Assembly (NCBI GenBank): GCA_045540975.1
Contig: JAZQIE010000196.1
Location: 1 to 7,921 of the forward strand
Direction: 5' to 3'
Length of the DNA stretch: 7,921 nucleotides
From: SIG510 sp045540975
Lineage (GTDB): Bacteria; Bacillota; Clostridia; Oscillospirales; JAAYXM01
Shown here: one piece after another, positions 1 to 6,518 of the stretch
How positions within the stretch are numbered: position 1 is the stretch's first letter
Layout: the number at the start of each line of letters is the position of its first letter
Program-made: the position numbers and the translations under genes
Notes under the pieces: generated by a model
The model's input: the letters and a program-made list of their open reading frames with translations, nothing else
Database searches by the model: none
Told to the model about the DNA's origin: nothing

Positions 1-1430
1 AGGCACTCAAAGAAGCAGGCATCGAAGTCACCGGTATTTCGGAAGTCACCGGTTTCCCGGAATGCCTCGACGGTCGCGTGAAGACCCTGCATCCGCTCGT
101 GCATGCAGGCGTTCTCGCAATGCGCGATAACGAAGAACATATGCGCCAGGTGGAAGAACTCGGCGTCACTCTGGTCGATGTGGTTGCAATCAACCTCTAT
201 CCGTTCAAGCAGACCATCCTCAAAGAGGGTGTCAAGTTTGAAGAAGCGATTGAGAATATCGACATCGGCGGCCCGACCATGATTCGCGCTGCTGCAAAGA
301 ACTGGCAGGATGTCGCGGTCGCGGTTGACCCGGCAGACTACGGCAAGATTTTGGACGAAATGCGCGCAGGCGGTGTCACCCGTGATACCAAACGCCTGCT
401 TGCATACAAGGTCTTTGAGCACACCGCATCTTACGATGCGCTCATCTCGGGCTATCTGCGCTCCCAGTTGGGTCTCGGCTTCCCCGAAGTCTACACCCCG
501 ACCTTCGAGAAGGCGCAGGAGCTTCGCTACGGTGAAAATCCGCATCAGAAGGCAATCTTCTATAAAGAAATCGGCCATTTCACCGGCACTCTTGCCGCTG
601 CAAAGCAGCTCCACGGCAAGGAGCTTTCCTATAACAACATCAACGATGCAAACGGCGCACTTGACCTGGTCAAGGAATTTGATGCTCCGTGTGCAGTCGC
701 TGTCAAGCATGCAAATCCGTGCGGTGTCGGTATCGGTGATACCATTTTCGAAGCATACAGCCGCGCATATGAGTCCGACCCGGTCTCCATCTTCGGCGGT
801 ATCGTTGCGCTCAACCGTCCGTGCGATAAGGAAACCGCGCAGAAAATGTCGGAAATCTTCCTTGAAATCATCATCGCTCCGTCCTTTACTCCGGAAGCAC
901 TCGAAATCCTCACCGCAAAGAAGAATCTGCGCCTGATGGAGCTGCCGGACATCGCAAAGAAGAACACCTCGGATATGGTGGACTACAAGAAGGTCGCCGG
1001 CGGCCTGCTTGTTCAGGGTCTTGACCTTGAAATTATGGATGAGGACAACCTCAAAGTGGTTACCAAACGCGCTCCGACCGCGGAAGAGCTTGAAACCATG
1101 AAGTTTGCAATGCGTGTGGTCAAGCACACCAAGTCCAATGCAATCGTGCTTGCAAAGGACAATGCGACCATCGGCGTGGGCCCGGGTCAAACCAACCGCG
1201 TCACCGCGCTCAAGATTGCAATCAACTATGCAGGCGATAAGGCGAAGGGCTCGGTCCTCGCTTCCGATGCATTCTTCCCGTTTGATGACTCGGTTGAAGC
1301 GGCAGCCGCTGCCGGTGTCACCGCAATCATCCAGCCGGGCGGCTCCGTCCGTGACGAAGACAGCATCCGTGCTTGCGATAAGTACGGCATCGCAATGGTC
1401 TTCACCGGCATGCGCCATTTCAAACATTAA
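1..1430 (+). CDS. purH: Bifunctional AICAR formyltransferase / IMP cyclohydrolase, 5' partial
   Basis: PurH catalyses the last two steps of IMP synthesis: formylation of AICAR with 10-formyl-tetrahydrofolate, then ring closure to IMP, in the cytoplasm. The frame is open from base 3, giving 475 visible residues. Compared from memory with the 512-residue B. subtilis protein, about 37 N-terminal residues lie outside the window. The N-terminal cyclohydrolase (MGS-like) domain shows ISEVTGFPE, GRVKTLHP (visible residues 24-31) and NIDIGGPTMIRAA. The transformylase domain shows RYGENPHQ (175-182), the catalytic KHANPCG motif (235-241), SDPVSIFGG, and the C-terminal GVGPGQTNRV, IQPGGSVRDED and MRHFKH. 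A GTG at 78 is an internal valine of GRVKTLHP and not a start. purD follows 15 bases after the stop, so this is the tail of a pur operon. There is no sign of damage inside the visible part. Confidence 0.97.
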   Translation, partial: ALKEAGIEVTGISEVTGFPECLDGRVKTLHPLVHAGVLAMRDNEEHMRQVEELGVTLVDVVAINLYPFKQTILKEGVKFEEAIENIDIGGPTMIRAAAKNWQDVAVAVDPADYGKILDEMRAGGVTRDTKRLLAYKVFEHTASYDALISGYLRSQLGLGFPEVYTPTFEKAQELRYGENPHQKAIFYKEIGHFTGTLAAAKQLHGKELSYNNINDANGALDLVKEFDAPCAVAVKHANPCGVGIGDTIFEAYSRAYESDPVSIFGGIVALNRPCDKETAQKMSEIFLEIIIAPSFTPEALEILTAKKNLRLMELPDIAKKNTSDMVDYKKVAGGLLVQGLDLEIMDEDNLKVVTKRAPTAEELETMKFAMRVVKHTKSNAIVLAKDNATIGVGPGQTNRVTALKIAINYAGDKAKGSVLASDAFFPFDDSVEAAAAAGVTAIIQPGGSVRDEDSIRACDKYGIAMVFTGMRHFKH

Positions 1431-1445
1431 TCGGAGGCCGCGTAC

Positions 1446-2705
1446 ATGAAAGTATTAGTCGTCGGCGGTGGTGGACGAGAGCACACCATCGTCAAGAAAA
1501 TTTCCGAGTCTCCCAAGGTGGACCACATTTGGTGCGCACCGGGTAACGGCGGTATCGCATCCATTGCGGAATGTGTCGGTATCAAAGCGACCGACCTTCC
1601 CACGCTCACCGCATTTTGCTTGGAGCATCGCCCGGATTTGGTCATGGTCGCACCCGATGACCCGTTGGTTTTGGGTCTGGTGGATGCGCTGGAAGAACTC
1701 GGCATCCGTGCCTTCGGTCCGCGTGCAAATGCCGCAATCGTGGAAGGCAGTAAGAGCTTCGCAAAGAAGTTCATGCAGGAAAATAACATCCCCACCGCGG
1801 CTTACGCGGTGTTTACCGATGCGGATGAGGCAATCGCCTATGTGAAAGAAAAAGGCGCGCCCATCGTCATCAAGGCAGACGGCTTGGCACTCGGCAAGGG
1901 TGTCACCGTTGCAATGACCGAAGAGGACGCAATCGACGCCATCAAGAATGCAATGTGCGACGGCGCATTCGGTGATGCGGGAAGCCGTGTGGTCATTGAG
2001 GAATTCCTCACAGGCCCCGAAGTCTCCGTGCTGTGCTTTACCGATGGTGATACCATTGTTCCCATGCCCTCCGCGCAGGACCATAAGCGTGCATTCGACC
2101 GTGACGAAGGCCCGAATACAGGCGGTATGGGTGCATTCTCTCCCAGCCGTTATTACACCGCGGATTTGGCAAAAGAGTGCATGGAAACCATCTTCCGTCC
2201 CACCGTGGACGGGCTTACCCGCGCAGGCAGACGGTTCCAAGGCGTTTTGTACTTCGGCTTGATGCTCACACCCAATGGCCCCAAGGTCATTGAGTATAAC
2301 GCGCGTTTCGGTGACCCGGAAACTCAGGCGGTGCTTCCGCTTCTGGAAACCGATTTTGTCACCGTGATGGAAGCGATCATCGACCGCAAACTTTCTGACA
2401 TCGAGGTCAAATTCTCGGACAATGCGGCATGCTGTGTGGTGCTTGCAAGCGGCGGCTATCCGGGAAAATACACCACAGGCTATGAAATCTCGGGTATCGC
2501 GGATGCGGATGCGCTCGATGGCGTCACCGTGTATCATGCAGGTACCAAGAAGAGTGAGAACGGTGTAGTCACCGCAGGCGGTCGTGTTCTCGGCGTTACC
2601 GCGCGCGGCGAGGATTTGGATGCGGCAATCAAAAATGCGTATGCCGCGGCCGAACTGATTTCCTTCACCGACCTTCACAAACGCTCCGACATCGGGGTAA
2701 AATAA
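1446..2705 (+). CDS. purD: Phosphoribosylamine-glycine ligase (GAR synthetase)
   Basis: PurD joins glycine to 5-phosphoribosylamine with ATP, the second step of de novo purine synthesis. At 419 residues it has normal length for the family. In order: the N-terminal Rossmann-like motif VLVVGGGGREH (3-13), APGNGGI (31-37), the ATP-grasp glycine-rich loop ADGLALGKGVTVA (144-156), EEFLTGPEVSV (185-195), DEGPNTGGMGAFSP (220-233), and the GARS signature RFGDPETQ (287-294) with N285 just before it, as expected for metal and substrate binding. The ATG at 1446 is preceded by CGGAGG at 1432-1437 and begins directly with the conserved N-terminal strand. The 15-base gap from purH indicates co-transcription, and a strong terminator right after the stop makes purD the last gene of the operon. 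A 407-residue open frame antisense to it is a codon-bias shadow. Confidence 0.98.
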   Translation: MKVLVVGGGGREHTIVKKISESPKVDHIWCAPGNGGIASIAECVGIKATDLPTLTAFCLEHRPDLVMVAPDDPLVLGLVDALEELGIRAFGPRANAAIVEGSKSFAKKFMQENNIPTAAYAVFTDADEAIAYVKEKGAPIVIKADGLALGKGVTVAMTEEDAIDAIKNAMCDGAFGDAGSRVVIEEFLTGPEVSVLCFTDGDTIVPMPSAQDHKRAFDRDEGPNTGGMGAFSPSRYYTADLAKECMETIFRPTVDGLTRAGRRFQGVLYFGLMLTPNGPKVIEYNARFGDPETQAVLPLLETDFVTVMEAIIDRKLSDIEVKFSDNAACCVVLASGGYPGKYTTGYEISGIADADALDGVTVYHAGTKKSENGVVTAGGRVLGVTARGEDLDAAIKNAYAAAELISFTDLHKRSDIGVK

Positions 2706-2709
2706 TCAT

Positions 2710-2750
2710 AACAGGCTTGGCAGAAGCGCCAAGCCTGTTGTTGCTTTTTC
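2710..2750 (+). terminator. Rho-independent terminator of the pur operon
   Basis: A perfect 12-bp stem pairs 2710-2721 (AACAGGCTTGGC) with 2728-2739 (GCCAAGCCTGTT), with a 6-base loop at 2722-2727. The T-rich run GTTGCTTTTTC follows at 2740-2750. It begins four bases after the purD stop, so it ends the purH-purD transcript. The reverse strand has no comparable T run after the stem, so it probably works in the + direction only. Confidence 0.93.
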
Positions 2751-2769
2751 TGGGAAGATATGTTAGGAT
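2741..2769 (+). promoter_or_regulatory. Candidate sigma-A promoter for the first island gene
   Basis: TTGCTT at 2741-2746, a 17-base spacer, then TAGGAT at 2764-2769. The -35 keeps TTG and the -10 keeps TA..AT, so the match is only fair. It overlaps the tail of the purD terminator, which is a common place for the promoter of an independent downstream gene. Transcription would start near 2776, immediately before the AAAGGAGGGG ribosome binding site at 2777-2786, leaving a very short leader. This is inference from spacing and sequence. Confidence 0.35.
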
Positions 2770-2792
2770 GAGATTGAAAGGAGGGGAATGAC

Positions 2793-3215
2793 TTGAGTTT
2801 TGTGCTGCAGTTGCTGTCGGAATTTTTGGGACGTTTGTTGATGGTTGGGTTATTATTGATTCCGATTTTCTTGCCGAAGAAAAAGGGGTATGAATACAAT
2901 CGGCTTGACAAAACGGGTATCATATGTAATATAGTTTTGTCGGCAGTATATGTCTTGCTTTCAATCGCAGGTATATTTACCATCTTCTTTGCTGATGCAC
3001 CGACAATAAATTACTCCGTGTTGAAAAACAACGTATTAACTGCCGTGGTTTGTGTCGGATTCTCTGTGCCCGTGGTTTCGTATCTGAGTATATTTGCATC
3101 TGTGCTTGCACGAAAAAGAGGAAAAAGCAAATTCAGTTTTCTCGTTCAGTTTGTTCCCATTCCGATTTTTCTTGTACTGTTGTTTTTGATTGAATGGTTT
3201 TCAAGAATTGCATAA
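2793..3215 (+). CDS. Small four-helix membrane protein, unknown function
   Basis: The predicted protein has 140 residues and I do not recognise its family. Four hydrophobic segments are visible at about residues 10-27, 42-66, 81-105 and 115-136. The loop after segment 1 (PKKKGYEYNRLDK) and the loop after segment 3 (ARKRGKSK) are basic, which places both loops and neither terminus in the cytoplasm by the positive-inside rule. It has no cysteine pair, catalytic motif or signal peptidase site that suggests an enzyme. The start is TTG at 2793, chosen because the strong AAAGGAGGGG at 2777-2786 lies about 8 bases upstream. An ATG at 2788 is closer to that site and out of frame, reading ATG ACT TGA. 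This is the first gene of an AT-rich group of four, with its own weak candidate promoter behind the purD terminator. A transport, signalling or immunity-like role cannot be told apart from sequence alone. Confidence 0.8.
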   Translation: MSFVLQLLSEFLGRLLMVGLLLIPIFLPKKKGYEYNRLDKTGIICNIVLSAVYVLLSIAGIFTIFFADAPTINYSVLKNNVLTAVVCVGFSVPVVSYLSIFASVLARKRGKSKFSFLVQFVPIPIFLVLLFLIEWFSRIA

Positions 3216-3327
3216 ACCATTTTACACGGCGTGAAAGGATACTTTTTGCTGATTATTTCTTCTCATAACGGGTGGTAAGAGGATTGAAAAACCTCTCGTT
3301 TTGAATCTTTTGTAAAGGAGTGCGATT
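3216..3327 (+). other. Intergenic spacer in the AT-rich island
   Basis: The 112 bases between the first two island genes contain no open frame I can support. A 5-bp stem (3278-3282 with 3292-3296, 9-base loop) followed by CGTTTTG could be a very weak terminator. I found no convincing promoter, so whether the second gene is read from the first or separately is open. The spacer ends in the AAAGGAG ribosome binding site (3314-3320) of the next gene. Confidence 0.5.
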
Positions 3328-3627
3328 ATGGAAAAAGCATTGAGAATAATTGTTAAGACCGTTTCTGTGATTGTTGCATTGCTCGTTTTGGTAAAATTTA
3401 TGTCTTTATTAGATTTTATCGGTTTCGATTTTGGTCTTATCGGCGAGATTGGTTGGTATATCCCGGGTTGGATTTTAGGCTTTGTAGGTTGTGTACTTAA
3501 TTTTAGCATATGTAAGAAAATTTGTGCTGCAAAATTGGAATTTATCGTATTTCGTATCAGTGCAGTTTTTTGTCTGCTTGTAGCGTTGTTTGATTTGTTT
3601 GTATTGTATGTGATGAGCCAAATATAG
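3328..3627 (+). CDS. Small three-helix membrane protein, unknown function
   Basis: The predicted protein has 99 residues and I do not recognise it. Hydrophobic segments lie at about residues 7-30, 42-61 and 73-95. The stretch KKICAAK (63-69) between the second and third segments is the clearest basic loop and probably faces the cytoplasm, as does no obvious large soluble part. Two cysteines (C62 and C66) flank that loop and C82 lies in the last segment, but there is no CxxC motif. The ATG at 3328 is supported by AAAGGAG at 3314-3320, 7 bases upstream. Base composition is AT-rich like its neighbours and unlike the flanking pur and pgi genes. It follows a gene for another small membrane protein and precedes a DUF4288-like gene. 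I see no sequence similarity to the other two membrane proteins strong enough to call a paralogue by eye. Confidence 0.78.
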   Translation: MEKALRIIVKTVSVIVALLVLVKFMSLLDFIGFDFGLIGEIGWYIPGWILGFVGCVLNFSICKKICAAKLEFIVFRISAVFCLLVALFDLFVLYVMSQI

Positions 3628-3628
3628 T
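3599..3628 (+). promoter_or_regulatory. Candidate promoter for the DUF4288-like gene
   Basis: TTGTAT at 3599-3604, an 18-base spacer, then TATAGT at 3623-3628. The -10 matches the consensus at five of six positions and the -35 only at TTG. It overlaps the end of the preceding gene and would start RNA near 3635, leaving a leader of roughly 57 bases before the next gene. In such AT-rich sequence a match of this quality can arise by chance. Confidence 0.33.
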
Positions 3629-3691
3629 TTTTTAGTTCTGACTGACACGAACTGCGAAAACGCCGCATATCGTCGAAAGGAGAAAGATACA

Positions 3692-4054
3692 ATGAAATTC
3701 GGTGTAAAAGTGATGTTTACATATTCTGTTCAACCGGATACCCGAAAGTATTATGAAGAAACGGTTTATCTTGTTGATGCAGAATCTTTCGACGAGGCAT
3801 ATAAAAAGGCAGAGAAATATACAAAAGATTTTGATATGGAACATATGAATCCAAAAGGACAAATAGTCAAAACGGAAAAGATAGATTTCTTAGATTGCTT
3901 TCTTGCTTTTGATGAAGAAGATGGCGTGCAGGAGATTTATTCAACAACATTAAAAAACAACTCCTCTTTATTGGAAGAAGATTTTTATAAAGCAATTACA
4001 AGTCAATGTGATGCCGATGAAATGTATGATTTGAGATATGATGAATTTAATTAA
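3692..4054 (+). CDS. DUF4288-like small soluble protein
   Basis: The protein has 120 residues, is acidic, and has no hydrophobic segment long enough to span a membrane, so it should be cytoplasmic. The layout resembles the DUF4288 family as I remember it: an N-terminal strand (KFGVKVMFTYSV, residues 2-13), a second strand EETVYLVDAES (22-32), a helix rich in E, A and K (FDEAYKKAEKYTKDF, 33-47), then strands with KTEKIDFLDCFLAF and a near C-terminal QEIYSTTL (79-86). The function of that family is not known to me. The start ATG at 3692 is supported by GAAAGGAGAAAGA at 3675-3687. It sits between two genes for small membrane proteins with no clear shared promoter. The last 30 residues are strongly acidic. 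The family assignment rests on pattern memory only and needs a profile search; that it is a real gene is much more certain. Confidence 0.82.
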   Translation: MKFGVKVMFTYSVQPDTRKYYEETVYLVDAESFDEAYKKAEKYTKDFDMEHMNPKGQIVKTEKIDFLDCFLAFDEEDGVQEIYSTTLKNNSSLLEEDFYKAITSQCDADEMYDLRYDEFN

Positions 4055-4119
4055 AAAGATTTGCATCACCTGATAAAATCATAGCAAGATTGTCGGAATT
4101 CGGAGAAAGGAGAAAGAAA

Positions 4120-4530
4120 ATGAAAAGAAAAATGGTATTATTATCATTGCTGTCAATATTGATAGTAGCAGTATCTTGGCTTACGAATTTTGGCTTTTTA
4201 AGGCTTTTTTGTACAACAATGTTGATACCATTTGCACATGCAATAATAGTGTTTGCTATCTGTGTGGTTGCGAGCAACTATTCATTTAGCAAAAAAGTGA
4301 GATTGTATAATATGTTATTTGACTTAACGTATGTGTTGAGCAATGTTTTCTTTCCCGATGCGGATGAATTGTCCGGTCGGATATTTTTCGGATTGATAGA
4401 GAATGGTTTTATGTGCAGTCTTGGTGAAGTGCTTTCTATAGTTGCTTTAATAATACATATTATTTTACTTGTAGTACAGATTGTTGAAATAAATCGAATA
4501 GACAGAAATGGTAAGGATTTTGTATCCTAA
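4120..4530 (+). CDS. Small membrane protein with three or four helices, unknown function
   Basis: The predicted protein has 136 residues and I do not recognise it. Clear hydrophobic segments lie at about residues 4-22, 29-51 and 101-125. A fourth, more amphipathic one may lie at 61-78, followed by an acidic loop (PDADELSGR, 79-87). The short basic N-terminus MKRK and basic SFSKKVR (55-61) suggest a cytoplasmic N-terminus. The C-terminal tail NRIDRNGKDFVS is polar. The frame can be extended upstream to TTG at 4090, but that would translate through the ribosome binding site GAAAGGAGAAAGA (4105-4117). ATG at 4120 has only two bases after that purine run and a normal distance from GGAG, so I prefer it; ATG at 4132 is a weaker alternative. 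It is the last gene of the island. It has no terminator of its own, but the bidirectional hairpin at 4609-4642 serves it. Confidence 0.78.
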   Translation: MKRKMVLLSLLSILIVAVSWLTNFGFLRLFCTTMLIPFAHAIIVFAICVVASNYSFSKKVRLYNMLFDLTYVLSNVFFPDADELSGRIFFGLIENGFMCSLGEVLSIVALIIHIILLVVQIVEINRIDRNGKDFVS

Positions 4531-4608
4531 CTTAATGTGAACGACTTTATAAAACTATCGGTAACCGGATTAAACTAAGAATATCTAAAATCATTTGCGG
4601 TTAAATAA

Positions 4609-4642
4609 AAAAAGAGCAGTGGAGTGATCCACTGCTCTTTTT
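4609..4642. terminator. Bidirectional terminator between convergent genes
   Basis: A perfect 15-bp stem pairs 4609-4623 with 4628-4642 around the 4-base loop GTGA. The stem core is GAGCAGTGGA with its complement. On the + strand it ends in a run of T; on the - strand the A-rich run 4602-4613 gives T's after the hairpin. It lies 78 bases after the last + strand island gene and 6 bases before the stop of the - strand P-loop gene, so it can end both transcripts. Bases 4531-4608 contain nothing else I can recognise. Confidence 0.93.
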
Positions 4643-4648
4643 GTGTGT

Positions 4649-5059
4649 TTAGAAGTACTTCTTCACGCCGTCGGTTGCCAGGTTTTCGTCAGCGCTGATG
4701 GTTGCGGTGAAGTTGATACTGTTCTGTCCACCAAATTCATCCAGCCATGCGAGGAAGTTTTCGGTTTCTTCCACGGAGTCACTCTTTGCAACCTTGTAAA
4801 GGCTGTCGATGAAGATGTCCGAGATGTCGAAGTTACCGGAATACAGACCGCAGATAAATGCCTTCAAACGCTCGTAACTGGTAATCGGGAAAGAAGAAAC
4901 GTCAACCAAACGAACGCGATGGCTGATATCGTAAGTGAGCTTGTTGCCACGCTCGATGCAGACGACGGTGTTTGCATCTTCCTTGACAGCTGCATTTGCA
5001 AGCTCAATGATTTGCTTTGTTTTACCATGTCCCTGAAGACCCATGATTACTTTGACCAT
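4649..5059 (-). CDS. Small P-loop NTPase-like protein, function unknown
   Basis: The protein has 136 residues and starts directly with a Walker A loop: MGLQGHGKTKQ at residues 6-16, with K13 and T14 placed to bind nucleotide phosphate. A hydrophobic strand ending in aspartate (DIFID, 81-85) looks like Walker B. A later strand FTATISAD (117-124) could be a sensor strand. The stretch VVCIERGNKLTYDI (32-45) fits the second strand and following turn of such folds. I recall similar proteins in many clostridia annotated as hypothetical or loosely as PilT/ATPase; the real role is not established. The frame continues 9 codons upstream (start at 5086), but AAAGGGAGG at 5068-5076 lies 8 bases before the ATG at 5059 and decides the start. 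It follows pgi on the same strand after 114 bases, has its own promoter, and ends at a strong terminator. It has no membrane segment. Codon use matches the housekeeping genes. Confidence 0.9.
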   Translation of the reverse strand: MVKVIMGLQGHGKTKQIIELANAAVKEDANTVVCIERGNKLTYDISHRVRLVDVSSFPITSYERLKAFICGLYSGNFDISDIFIDSLYKVAKSDSVEETENFLAWLDEFGGQNSINFTATISADENLATDGVKKYF

Positions 5060-5086
5060 GAAATGATCCTCCCTTTCAATGAGCAA

Positions 5087-5132
5087 CGAATGTGTCGCCC
5101 GTGTTTGTTATCTTTATCATAGCACACATTCG
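5087..5132. repeat. 9-bp inverted repeat around the promoter of the P-loop gene
   Basis: CGAATGTGT at 5087-5095 and its exact complement ACACATTCG at 5124-5132, separated by 28 bases. One arm falls in the spacer between the -35 and -10 boxes and the other in the 5' leader. The arms are 37 bases apart centre to centre. Because one arm lies upstream of the expected RNA start, the two cannot pair in RNA made from this promoter. They could pair in read-through RNA from pgi. It may be a split operator, or chance. Confidence 0.5.
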
Positions 5133-5144
5133 GGGAAAACTCAA
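5116..5144 (-). promoter_or_regulatory. Sigma-A promoter of the P-loop gene
   Basis: Read on the - strand: TTGAGT (5144-5139), a spacer of exactly 17 bases, then TATGAT (5121-5116). The -10 matches at five of six positions, the -35 at TTGA minus one. RNA would begin near 5108-5109, giving a leader of about 50 bases before the ATG at 5059. No terminator is visible between pgi and this promoter, so read-through from pgi may add to expression. Confidence 0.72.
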
Positions 5145-5173
5145 TCTATTTTTCAAAAAGTCACAAAATTTTC

Positions 5174-6505
5174 TTAATCGTCCAAACGGCTGCGGAGTGC
5201 GGCGGTGGAATCCTCGTAACCCGGCTTGCCGAGAAGCGCGAACATATTCTTCTTATATGCTTCTACGCCCGGCTGATTGAACGGGTTGACACCGAGGACA
5301 TAGCCCGAGAGACCGCAAGCAAATTCGAAGAAATAAACCAGCGCACCGAAGGATGCCGCATCGGATTTCTCCATCACGATTTCAATGTTCGGTACACCGC
5401 CGTCCACGTGCGCCAAAACGGTGCCGAGGAATGCCTGACGGTTGACGTGCGACATGGTGACACCTGCGAGGAAGTTGAGCCCGTCCAGATTATCCTCGGT
5501 CGGGTCAATGGTGACCTCGAAATTCGGCTTTGCGATGGTGACCATGGTTTCAAACAGAGTGCGCTCGCCTTCCTGGATGTACTGACCCATGGAATGGAGG
5601 TCTGCGGTCAAATCGACCGAAGCAGGGAAGAGACCCTTGCCGTCTTTCCCTTCACTCTCGCCGAAGAGCTGCTTCCACCACTCTGCCATGAAACGGAATC
5701 TCGGCTCAAAGCAACCGAGAATTTCGGTTTTCTTGCCGTCACGGTAAAGGAGATTGCGTGCGCCGACATAACGCCATGCCGGGTTGGTGAAGGACTTGTC
5801 CGAAATGAGCGCCTGCATGGTCGCATTTGCGGATGCCATCATCTCATCAATGTCCACACCCGCGACAGCAATGGGGAGCAGACCCACTGCGGTGAGGACC
5901 GAGTAACGTCCGCCCACATTATCGGGAATCACGAAGGTTTCATACCCTTCGGTATCCGCAAGGCTCTTGAGCGCGCCGCGCGCCGCATCGGTGGTTGCAT
6001 AGATACGGTCTTTTGCGCCGCCCTTACCGTATTTCTCCTCCAGCATGGTCTTGAAAATACGGAATGCGATTGCAGGCTCGGTGGTGGTACCGGATTTGGA
6101 GATGACGTTGACCGAGAAATCACGGCCGCCGATGAGCTGAACAATTTCGGTGACATAATCGCCGCTGATGTTATTACCCACAAAGTAGATTTCCGGGGTA
6201 TCCTTGCTCAGTTGATTGTAGTACGGGCTTTTGAGCAGCTCGATTGCCGCACGTGCGCCGAGGTAAGAGCCGCCGATACCGATGACCAAAAGGACTTCGG
6301 ACTGACGTTTGATGCGCTCAGCCGCCGCTTTGATACGGGAAAACTCCTCCTTGTCGTAATCGCGCGGAAGGTTGACCCAACCCACATAATCATTGCCGGC
6401 ACCTGTGCCGTTTACCAATGTGTCATGCGCGGCGGAAAGCTCGCCCGCGATGGAAGAAAGACGCGCTTCCTCCACTGCATACTTTGTTGAAACTTTGATT
6501 GCCAT
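5174..6505 (-). CDS. pgi: Glucose-6-phosphate isomerase
   Basis: This enzyme interconverts glucose 6-phosphate and fructose 6-phosphate in glycolysis and gluconeogenesis, in the cytoplasm. It has 443 residues, close to the roughly 450 usual for Firmicutes. The first SIS domain shows GIGGSYLGAR (76-85) and the phosphate-binding SKSGTTTEP (136-144). The first family signature DNVGGRYSVLTAVG is at 195-208. Next come FGESEGKDGKG (281-291) with the conserved glutamate, HSMGQY (304-309) with the conserved histidine, and the second signature at 401-418, ending in VEAYK with catalytic-type K418. The ATG at 6505 is preceded by AAGGAGGAG, starting in the stop codon region of the upstream gene. Only 13 bases separate it from the hemolysin III-type gene, so both should be on one transcript. 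No hairpin terminator is visible after the stop. A 360-residue open frame on the opposite strand is a shadow. Confidence 0.98.
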   Translation of the reverse strand: MAIKVSTKYAVEEARLSSIAGELSAAHDTLVNGTGAGNDYVGWVNLPRDYDKEEFSRIKAAAERIKRQSEVLLVIGIGGSYLGARAAIELLKSPYYNQLSKDTPEIYFVGNNISGDYVTEIVQLIGGRDFSVNVISKSGTTTEPAIAFRIFKTMLEEKYGKGGAKDRIYATTDAARGALKSLADTEGYETFVIPDNVGGRYSVLTAVGLLPIAVAGVDIDEMMASANATMQALISDKSFTNPAWRYVGARNLLYRDGKKTEILGCFEPRFRFMAEWWKQLFGESEGKDGKGLFPASVDLTADLHSMGQYIQEGERTLFETMVTIAKPNFEVTIDPTEDNLDGLNFLAGVTMSHVNRQAFLGTVLAHVDGGVPNIEIVMEKSDAASFGALVYFFEFACGLSGYVLGVNPFNQPGVEAYKKNMFALLGKPGYEDSTAALRSRLDD

Positions 6506-6518
6506 ATGTTACTCCTCC

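Noticed and set aside
1455..2678. 407-residue open frame antisense to purD on the - strand
   Set aside because: It mirrors the full purD reading frame, has no ribosome binding site or recognisable domain, and its low-complexity His/Cys-rich product is typical of a shadow of codon bias.
3246..3278. Ten-codon frame from TTG after a GAAAGGA sequence
   Set aside because: It is too short and has no supporting feature beyond a chance purine run.
3278..3301. Possible terminator between the first two island genes
   Set aside because: The stem is only 5 bp with a 9-base loop and a short T run, too weak to call.
3222..3692. 156-residue open frame on the - strand opposite the 99-residue membrane gene
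   Set aside because: The + strand frame has a good ribosome binding site and a coherent membrane protein; the antisense frame has neither a site nor a sensible composition.
4090..4119. Upstream extension of the last island gene to TTG
   Set aside because: The extension translates through the gene's own ribosome binding site; the ATG at 4120 is far better placed.
2770..4608. The AT-rich island as a toxin-antitoxin or phage-defence operon
   Set aside because: No nuclease, NTPase, reverse transcriptase, toxin or DNA-binding motif is visible in any of the four proteins, so a defence label would be invention.
5408..6490. 360-residue open frame antisense to pgi on the + strand
   Set aside because: It lies entirely inside pgi, whose family motifs are complete, and its product has no family resemblance.
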